Below are positions 1 to 4,225 of a DNA stretch of 5,897 nucleotides, piece by piece. The DNA is from Solirubrobacterales bacterium (lineage in GTDB: Bacteria > Actinomycetota > Thermoleophilia > Solirubrobacterales > 70-9): NCBI GenBank assembly GCA_030835185.1, contig JAUQWL010000235.1, forward strand, positions 1 through 5,897, given 5' to 3'. The notes under the pieces were generated by a model. The model saw only the letters and a program-made list of their open reading frames with translations, searched no databases and was not told the origin of the DNA. The translations under genes were made by a program, and so were the position numbers. Positions within the stretch are counted from its first letter, which is position 1, and every line of letters begins with the position of its first letter.

Positions 1-9
1 CGGGACGGT

Positions 10-38
10 TTGACAATACCCCTCGGGGGTATTACATT
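10..38 (+). promoter_or_regulatory. Sigma-70-type promoter of the ABC transporter operon
   Basis: The -35 box TTGACA (10-15) is a perfect consensus match. The -10 box TACATT (33-38) matches 4 of 6 positions, and the spacer is 17 bp. Seven bases separate the -10 box from the GTG at 46, so transcription would start at or next to that codon. The 17-bp spacer is exactly the inverted repeat described separately, so a bound repressor would block RNA polymerase. This geometry argues against the TTG at 10 as a start codon, since that TTG is part of the -35 box. The sequence elements are seen directly; promoter activity is inferred. Confidence 0.72.
15..33. promoter_or_regulatory. CsoR/RcnR-type operator 1
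   Basis: This is a perfect dyad: AATACCCC (15-22), spacer TCG, GGGGTATT (26-33). A C-tract and G-tract flanked by ATA/TAT is the known form of operators bound by CsoR-family repressors, which release DNA on binding Cu(I); relatives respond to Ni/Co, formaldehyde or persulfide. The 17-bp core (16-32) fills the interval between the -35 and -10 boxes. A second site of equal core length lies at 4110-4126. The family is assigned by pattern, and no csoR gene is in the window. Confidence 0.7.
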
Positions 39-45
39 GAGATCC

Positions 46-744
46 GTGGAGCAGTCGACCCGGGAAACCGATCCCACCCAGGTCCAGTCCGCAAGACCGG
101 ACTCGAAAGGCACTGAAGTTCTGCATGCGGCCGGAATCCGGAAAGGATTCCGACAGGGTATCCTCCCTTTTCGCAAGCGGACCGACGTTCTCCGCGGAGC
201 CGATCTTGAGGTGGGACGTGGCGAGATGGTCGGGCTGGTCGGGGAAAACGGTTCCGGGAAAAGCACACTGATGAAGATCCTCGTCGGCATGATGGAACGC
301 GACGACGGCACAGTGGAGCTCAACGGCCGATTCGGCTACTGCCCGCAGCTGCCGTTGCTGTGGGCCAAATTGACTGTCGACGAGCATTTCGATCTCTTTG
401 CCGGTGCCTACGGACTCGGCGAAAGCGAAGCGAAAGCGTCGGCGGCAGCGCTGATGGATGACCTCCGGTTCGACCGCTACCGCTCGTACCGCGTCGAAGA
501 ACTCTCCGGGGGCACCCGGCAAAAGCTCAACCTCGCGATCTCGATGCTCCACGATCCTGAGCTCCTCCTGCTGGATGAGCCCTATTCCGGCTTTGACTGG
601 GAGACCTACATCCGTTTCTGGGAGATGAGCGAGCGTCTCCGCGACGAAGGAATGGCGATACTGATCGTCTCGCATTTCCTCCCGGAACGCGAGCGTCTGA
701 ACCGCATCTACGAACTCCGAGATGGCAAGAGCGAGGAAACATGA
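46..744 (+). CDS. ABC transporter ATP-binding protein
   Basis: Cytoplasmic ATPase subunit of an ABC-2 type transporter (the CcmA/NatA-like class), 232 aa from the GTG at 46. All nucleotide-binding motifs are present (numbered from that GTG): Walker A GENGSGKST (66-74), Q-loop CPQ with Q101, signature LSGGT (153-157), Walker B LLLLDEP (173-179), D-loop region SGFDW (181-185), and H-loop H210 in SHF. The first 25 or so residues are polar and precede the ATPase fold. GTG 46 is preferred to TTG 10 because it lies 7 nt after a -10 box and no Shine-Dalgarno is visible, which suggests a leaderless mRNA. The stop overlaps the next start (ATGA, 741-744), so translation of the first permease is probably coupled. 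It energises the two permeases that follow. The substrate is unknown; the operator suggests metal-responsive expression. Confidence 0.93.
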   Translation: MEQSTRETDPTQVQSARPDSKGTEVLHAAGIRKGFRQGILPFRKRTDVLRGADLEVGRGEMVGLVGENGSGKSTLMKILVGMMERDDGTVELNGRFGYCPQLPLLWAKLTVDEHFDLFAGAYGLGESEAKASAAALMDDLRFDRYRSYRVEELSGGTRQKLNLAISMLHDPELLLLDEPYSGFDWETYIRFWEMSERLRDEGMAILIVSHFLPERERLNRIYELRDGKSEET

Positions 745-1454
745 CCGGTTCGAATCCGATCGCCGGCTACTTTCTGGTCGAGCAGATGCGCAACCGCTCA
801 ACGGTCGCGATGCTGGTGGCGATCCCGATCCTTTTTGTCGTCGTCTCGGCCGACGTGCTCGGCGAATTCGCCTCGGCCCTGGGGGGCTCCGTGGCCGGCT
901 CGTCGGCGGCTGCCCTCGGAGCCGGCTGGGCGGCTGCCTTCCTTGCCGGCGCCCTGGGGTTCTTCCAGATAGCCTCCTCACGCGACGCCGATCGGCGACT
1001 GGCCCTCGCGGGACTCGCCCCGATCAGGCTCGCGGTGGCCCGAATCAGCGCCTCGCTGGTTCTCGGGATCATCATCTCGCTACTGGCCTTCGCGACGCTC
1101 TGGCTGCGAGCGGGTGCGGTCCACCCGCTGCATACCCTCGCCGCGATACTGATGTTCGCTGTGATCTACATCGGCATCGGCACCCTGGTCGGGTCTTTCG
1201 TCTCGGGGCCGCTGGAAGGCTCGCTCGCGGTTGCATTCATTTTCCTCATCGATGCTTTCTCGGGGCCCGGAATGAGCGCAAGTGATGGCGTCTCGAGACT
1301 GATGCCGACCCGGGAGGCGGCCGACCTTCTGATCACAGCCGGAGCCGGCCGAACTTCCCCGACCGGAGACTGGCTGACCGTGATGGCAATTGCCGCAGTC
1401 GCCCTTGTTGTCTCCTCACTCGCATTCTGGTTCTCGGCCCGACCGAGGCGATAA
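741..1454 (+). CDS. ABC-2 type permease subunit 1
   Basis: Integral membrane protein of 237 aa, second gene of the operon. Hydrophobic stretches near residues 22-38, 55-77, 98-121, 131-154, 160-175 and 212-230 suggest six membrane segments, the usual ABC-2 topology. After the second segment comes a polar loop, SRDADRRLALAGLAP (80-94), which the next gene's product repeats in a related form. The two proteins are thus likely paralogues forming a heterodimeric channel on the ATPase. The start overlaps the ATPase stop by 4 nt, with GAGGA at 733-737 as ribosome binding site. No substrate-defining motif or extracellular domain is visible. The ABC-2 assignment rests on topology and operon context more than on sequence signature. 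Confidence 0.87.
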   Translation: MTGSNPIAGYFLVEQMRNRSTVAMLVAIPILFVVVSADVLGEFASALGGSVAGSSAAALGAGWAAAFLAGALGFFQIASSRDADRRLALAGLAPIRLAVARISASLVLGIIISLLAFATLWLRAGAVHPLHTLAAILMFAVIYIGIGTLVGSFVSGPLEGSLAVAFIFLIDAFSGPGMSASDGVSRLMPTREAADLLITAGAGRTSPTGDWLTVMAIAAVALVVSSLAFWFSARPRR

Positions 1455-1456
1455 GC

Positions 1457-2212
1457 GTGAGACGGGCGCTGACTGCAACAAGAATGGGTTTTCGGGAACA
1501 GCGGCGAAGGAGCCTGCTGCTCGTGCTCCTGGTCACGGTTCCGATTCTCTTCATCACGTGGAGCTTCGCGATAACCGAGCCCGCCCCCCGAGCGATCAGC
1601 CTGCCGGGGGGAGCGCTTTTCCTGACCGACATGCGGCAGATCCATGGCGCCATCATGGTCCCGATCACGGTCGGTTTCCTCACGGGCCTCCTGGGGCTCT
1701 TCATCGTAAGCTCGGCGCTTGAGTCCGACCGGCGCCTGGTCGTCGCCGGCTTCCTACCGGTCGAGGTCGTCGTCCCGAGGTTCCTCGTCCTGACGGCCGG
1801 CGCATTCCTGATCTCCGTGATTTCGATCGGCGTCACCACGATCGACTTCACACCGGCATCGTGGGGGCCGTTCGTGACCGGAAACCTGCTGTCAGCCCTG
1901 ATCTACGGCCTGGTCGGAGGGCTCTCAGGCATACTGTTCGGCCAAATGGGAGCCGTCTACTTCATGTTCTTCCTGCCGATGATGGACTTCGGGGTCGCGC
2001 AGAACCCGATGTTCTTCGAAGGAACTCCTCAGGGTTGGGCCCACTTCCTGCCCGCCTACGGTCCGACAAGGATCTTGATTGATGGAGCCTTCTCGCCAGG
2101 ATTCGACGCAACTGGAGGCCTGGTCCTGGCGCTGGCGTGGCTCTCGGGGCTGACCCTCGTCCTGGTAGCACTCCTCACGCGCTCGGTCCAGCGGGGAGGG
2201 GCGAAGAGTTGA
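1457..2212 (+). CDS. ABC-2 type permease subunit 2
   Basis: Integral membrane protein of 251 aa, third gene of the operon, starting at GTG 1457 only 2 nt after the previous stop, with GAGG (1445-1448) 8 nt upstream. About six membrane segments are visible (roughly residues 19-39, 65-86, 107-126, 138-160, 163-180, 219-240). The loop ESDRRLVVAGFLP (89-101) matches the loop of subunit 1, which supports a paralogous pair. A methionine-rich stretch (M164, M170, M175, M176, M185) lies in and after the fifth segment; whether it binds metal is speculation. The operon ends here. The 55 bp to the convergent Lgt-like gene contain no hairpin followed by a T-tract, so no intrinsic terminator can be named. 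Confidence 0.87.
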   Translation: MRRALTATRMGFREQRRRSLLLVLLVTVPILFITWSFAITEPAPRAISLPGGALFLTDMRQIHGAIMVPITVGFLTGLLGLFIVSSALESDRRLVVAGFLPVEVVVPRFLVLTAGAFLISVISIGVTTIDFTPASWGPFVTGNLLSALIYGLVGGLSGILFGQMGAVYFMFFLPMMDFGVAQNPMFFEGTPQGWAHFLPAYGPTRILIDGAFSPGFDATGGLVLALAWLSGLTLVLVALLTRSVQRGGAKS

Positions 2213-2267
2213 AGTACGATCGGGCCGAATTGGCCGCGATTGAAGCGCTGGTCCGACCTTGAGAGCA

Positions 2268-3059
2268 TCAGAGGTCCGGTCGGGATCCGGCCTGACGGCC
2301 CAAGCCGGGCCGCCGGTTCGTGATGGTCATCCAGCCGGCAAGCGCGGCGGCGAGCATCGGCAGGCTTATCCATTGGGTGTAGTTGAGGCCGATGGACAGA
2401 TCGGGGCTGTCAGAGCGGAAGAAGAACTCGACGAACCGGAAGGCCGCGAAGAGCCCGAGGACCAGGCAGGTGATCTGTCCCGTGACCGGAAAGCGGTGTC
2501 TGAGCGGCCAGACCGTGGCAAAGATGAGCACCCCGATGATCACTTCGTACAGGCCACCGCTGTGGTACGCGAGTTCGGGATCCGGGGTCAGCGCTTCGGG
2601 ACTTGAGTTTCGTACGGCCAGGAAGAAGCTGCTTTCCGGTCCGAAATGCTCACCGTTGATCACGTCGCCGACGCGGCCCACCGCGAGCCCGGCGGGGAAG
2701 GCGAGTGCGACAGCATCGATGTATCTCCACGAAAGTCCCTGCCGCCAGACATAACCGACAATCAGCAGGGTCGCCAGGATCACTCCACCGGCCAGCGAAA
2801 AGCCCCGGGTCCCGAAAAGCGGACCGCCCTGCTCGGTGACGTAAAGCAGCCTGGAGCCAACGATCCCGCCGACCCCGGCAAGCATCCCGATGTTCAGCAG
2901 GGGATCCATACGGAGATCGTTTTCGCGTCCATAATCCGCTGCCACAAAGCCACCCACCAGCAGGCCGAGCGCAATGGTGACGCCGTGCCAGGCAAGAGTC
3001 ACCGGCCCGACATCCAATTCGGGCTCGATCCCGATCGTGATTACGTCGAGCGGCAGCAT
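2268..3059 (-). CDS. lgt: Divergent prolipoprotein diacylglyceryl transferase (Lgt) homologue
   Basis: Seven-helix membrane enzyme family that moves diacylglyceryl from phosphatidylglycerol to the lipobox cysteine of prolipoproteins; 263 aa, normal length. The family signature is visible as GRVGDVINGEHFG (128-140), with R129 and E137, followed by GGLYE (168-172), R208/E211/R215, and LNYTQWISLP (225-234). By eye against E. coli Lgt, several essential positions differ: WHG (H25) for WYG (Y26), LAGG (A90) for FHGG (H103), and GRVGD (D132) for GRxGN (N146). It may therefore be a specialised or altered paralogue and not the housekeeping enzyme. The start is ATG at 3059-3057, with AGGAAAGG five bases upstream; an ATG at 3063 lies in another frame. 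It converges on the transporter operon, and a lipoprotein gene, a possible substrate, lies 1.2 kb away. Confidence 0.85.
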   Translation of the reverse strand: MLPLDVITIGIEPELDVGPVTLAWHGVTIALGLLVGGFVAADYGRENDLRMDPLLNIGMLAGVGGIVGSRLLYVTEQGGPLFGTRGFSLAGGVILATLLIVGYVWRQGLSWRYIDAVALAFPAGLAVGRVGDVINGEHFGPESSFFLAVRNSSPEALTPDPELAYHSGGLYEVIIGVLIFATVWPLRHRFPVTGQITCLVLGLFAAFRFVEFFFRSDSPDLSIGLNYTQWISLPMLAAALAGWMTITNRRPGLGRQAGSRPDL

Positions 3060-3118
3060 TCATGCCTTTCCTGTCGCGAGTCTGCTGTCAAGGGTCGCCT
3101 GCGCGCCGTCCAGCCCAT

Positions 3119-3140
3119 CAGACGTCTGTATCCTACAGAC
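3119..3140. promoter_or_regulatory. Compound inverted repeat upstream of lgt-like gene
   Basis: GTCTGTA (3124-3130), spacer TCC, TACAGAC (3134-3140) is a perfect 7-3-7 dyad. It overlaps a second palindrome, CAGACGTCTG (3119-3128), so three CAGAC half-sites occur in 22 bp. It lies 65-81 bp upstream of the Lgt-like start codon, a usual operator position, but no matching promoter is clear. The repressor family cannot be named; TGTA/TACA half-sites occur in several families, including BlaI/CopY. Confidence 0.45.
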
Positions 3141-3165
3141 TGTCGGACAACGATCGCTGCGAGAG

Positions 3166-3182
3166 ACCTCCGTTGCGGAGGT
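3166..3182. repeat. 7-3-7 inverted repeat (hairpin)
   Basis: ACCTCCG (3166-3172), loop TTG, CGGAGGT (3176-3182) forms a perfect GC-rich stem. No T-tract follows on either strand, so it is not a standard intrinsic terminator. It may be an operator or an RNA hairpin in a transcript entering from either side. Confidence 0.35.
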
Positions 3183-3362
3183 GCCGAATCAACCGCAGAC
3201 ATGCCGATCCGAAAGCCGTGACCTGAGCGAGCGAACCTACATTTCCGCCCTCCGCTTCCCCTTCCTGACGCGCTTCTGCGATCCGGTTGTCAGCCTGACG
3301 GCCCGGGAACGGCGGTCCGGGTCCCAGCTGGTCGGACAGTTCTCCCCGGCCCCGCGAGTTAG

Positions 3363-3380
3363 AGTTTTCGACCGAAAACT
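3363..3380. promoter_or_regulatory. Perfect 18-bp dyad upstream of VKOR gene
   Basis: AGTTTTCG (3363-3370), spacer AC, CGAAAACT (3373-3380) is a perfect 8-2-8 inverted repeat with an AT-rich core inside GC-rich DNA. It lies 124-141 bp upstream of the VKOR start. A weak -10-like TAGAGT (3360-3365) overlaps its left edge. It has the size and symmetry of a dimeric repressor site; the family is unknown to me. Confidence 0.42.
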
Positions 3381-3435
3381 GACGGAAATCCTGGAGGAGG
3401 CCGGTCTCGAACGCGCCGAGCGAACTGGCGGCTTC

Positions 3436-3464
3436 CAGACTGTGTTCGGAACACTCAGCACTAT
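3436..3464 (+). promoter_or_regulatory. Candidate VKOR promoter with dyad in spacer
   Basis: A perfect dyad, GTGTTC-G-GAACAC (3442-3454), lies between CAGACT (3436-3441, weak -35) and CACTAT (3459-3464, weak -10), 17 bp apart. Transcription would begin near 3471, giving a leader of about 33 nt before the VKOR ATG. The dyad is certain; the promoter boxes are poor matches and the assignment is tentative. It excludes use of the short ORF at 3463 from this promoter. Confidence 0.3.
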
Positions 3465-3507
3465 GCAGGCTTCCAAACCTAACGGTCCAAGGCGACCTGG
3501 TTCATGA
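3463..3507 (+). CDS. Possible 14-residue leader ORF overlapping VKOR start
   Basis: The ORF reads MQASKPNGPRRPGS and its stop TGA overlaps the VKOR ATG as ATGA (3504-3507). The arrangement mirrors the better supported small ORF before the lipoprotein gene, and it would help explain the poor VKOR ribosome binding site (AAGG, 11 nt away). No good Shine-Dalgarno precedes ATG 3463, and the overlap may be chance. Confidence 0.18.
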   Translation: MQASKPNGPRRPGS

Positions 3508-3944
3508 CCATCCCCTCCGAGAGGAAACTTCGGATCGCCGCGATCGCCCTGTGTCTGGTGGGCCTGGGCATCGCAGCTTCTGTTGCCGCGACTGTGGCGG
3601 CCGGAGGGATACCACAGTGCGTCGGAGGCAGCACCGGTTGCGCAACCGTCGAGAAGAGCAGGTATTCGGAACTCCTCGGGGTTCACGTCGCTGTGTTCGG
3701 ACTGATCGGTTATGCGTCGATCCTCGCCGCGACGCTGTGGCGGGGTGACCTTGGCCGGATATTGGCTTTCACACTCTCATTGTTCGGCCTCGGATTCAGT
3801 CTGTACCTGACCTACCTCGAATTCTGGGTCATCGAAGCGATTTGCCAGTGGTGCGTCGCGAGCGCAATCACGATGACGCTCCTGTTCGCGGCCTGTACGA
3901 CTCGGGTCGTCGGCTACTTCGGACTCGATCATCGAAAGCCTTGA
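3504..3944 (+). CDS. Vitamin K epoxide reductase (VKOR) family membrane protein
   Basis: Four- or five-helix membrane thiol oxidoreductase of 146 aa. Bacterial VKORs re-oxidise a DsbA-like thioredoxin partner outside the membrane and pass electrons to quinone, driving disulfide formation in exported proteins. Family residues are all present: loop cysteines C39 and C46, S52 six residues after C46, and the quinone-side active site CQWC (C114, C117) at the start of the last helix. Many actinobacterial homologues carry a fused C-terminal thioredoxin domain. This one ends about 29 residues after CQWC, so its partner must be separate and is not in the window. The start is ATG 3504; only AAGG (3489-3492), 11 nt upstream, could serve as ribosome binding site. 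Upstream dyads suggest regulated expression. Confidence 0.9.
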   Translation: MTIPSERKLRIAAIALCLVGLGIAASVAATVAAGGIPQCVGGSTGCATVEKSRYSELLGVHVAVFGLIGYASILAATLWRGDLGRILAFTLSLFGLGFSLYLTYLEFWVIEAICQWCVASAITMTLLFAACTTRVVGYFGLDHRKP

Positions 3945-4045
3945 GCCAGATCGATCACAGAATCCGGTTCGCCTGTCCCGAACCTGGCTGGTTCCGGCCG
4001 CCCCCGACGGCGCGGCAGCCTCCGACTCAGCGATCTGCGAAGATA

Positions 4046-4066
4046 ACTCCTACTATTCGTAGGAGT
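4046..4066. promoter_or_regulatory. 8-5-8 inverted repeat upstream of lipoprotein gene
   Basis: ACTCCTAC (4046-4053), spacer TATTC, GTAGGAGT (4059-4066) is a perfect dyad in an AT-rich island of the intergenic region. No T-tract follows, so a terminator is unlikely. The CTAC/GTAG half-sites resemble operators of BlaI/MecI/CopY-type repressors, but this is only a resemblance. It lies 43 bp upstream of the CsoR-type site, so the lipoprotein unit may have two regulators. Confidence 0.45.
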
Positions 4067-4101
4067 AAACCAGACCCTCGCCCTGAATTGACTCTGCCGT
4101 T

Positions 4102-4129
4102 CAGACAGAATACCCGTGTGGGGTATGTT
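4102..4129 (+). promoter_or_regulatory. CsoR/RcnR-type operator 2 with overlapping promoter
   Basis: ATACCC (4110-4115), spacer GTGTG, GGGTAT (4121-4126) makes a 17-bp 6-5-6 dyad, the same core length and outer bases as operator 1 at 16-32. A weak promoter overlaps it: CAGACA (4102-4107) and TATGTT (4124-4129), 16 bp apart. TTGACT at 4088-4093 has no suitable -10 partner. A transcript from here would include the short ORF and the lipoprotein gene. The shared site architecture suggests one repressor controls both this unit and the ABC operon. Confidence 0.6.
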
Positions 4130-4165
4130 TTCGTGGCGTCCGGGGGTCCACAGAAGGGAGTTCGG

Positions 4166-4225
4166 ATGTCGAAGCGGTTCCCGTTACCGGCCCTGACCAT
4201 TTCCAATTCGGGAGCGGAAGGATGA
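4166..4225 (+). CDS. Small leader ORF (19 aa) translationally coupled to lipoprotein gene
   Basis: The ORF reads MSKRFPLPALTISNSGAEG. ATG 4166 has a strong Shine-Dalgarno, AAGGGAG (4154-4160), five bases upstream, better than most starts in the window. Its TGA overlaps the lipoprotein ATG (ATGA, 4222-4225). An in-frame GTG at 4133, just after the CsoR-type operator, would extend it by 11 residues, possibly as a leaderless start. The peptide has no cysteine, histidine or repeated codon run, so classical attenuation is not evident. It could simply raise or couple translation of the next gene. I recognise no homologue. Confidence 0.4.
   Translation: MSKRFPLPALTISNSGAEG

Larger units (their letters stand above)
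3060..3503. other. Dyad-rich intergenic region between lgt-like and VKOR genes
   Basis: No convincing gene is present in these 444 bp. Open frames cross it on both strands, but they lack a good start with a ribosome binding site and resemble no known family. The region holds at least four separate perfect dyads (3119-3140, 3166-3182, 3363-3380, 3442-3454), so it probably carries the divergent control of the Lgt-like gene (leftward) and the VKOR gene (rightward). The stretch 3183-3355 shows nothing recognisable. A strong Shine-Dalgarno-like GGAGGAGG (3393-3400) has no start codon after it. Confidence 0.6.

Noticed and set aside
10..45. Extension of the ABC ATPase to TTG 10
   Set aside because: The codons coincide with a perfect -35 box and a perfect operator dyad, and no ribosome binding site can precede it usefully.
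2213..2267. Bidirectional terminator between the convergent genes
   Set aside because: Only a short GGCC-based self-complementarity is present, with no stable stem plus T-tract on either strand.
3086..3091. TTGACA on the minus strand as the -35 box of the Lgt-like gene
   Set aside because: A -10 box at 16-18 bp would fall on the ribosome binding site (AAGGCA) and does not resemble TATAAT.
3166..3182. Intrinsic terminator at the ACCTCCG/CGGAGGT hairpin
   Set aside because: There is no T-tract after the stem in either direction; kept only as an inverted repeat.
2974..3507. Long plus-strand open frame of 177 codons across the lgt start
   Set aside because: Its first part is antisense to the Lgt-like gene, there is no ribosome binding site, and the protein resembles nothing known; only the last part is discussed as a possible remnant.
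3237..3686. Minus-strand open frame overlapping the VKOR start
   Set aside because: It is antisense to a gene with full VKOR motifs; low-complexity Arg/Ser-rich composition typical of a shadow frame.
4088..4093. TTGACT as the -35 box of the lipoprotein promoter
   Set aside because: At 16-18 bp downstream the hexamers (TACCCG and neighbours) are inside the operator and do not resemble a -10 box.
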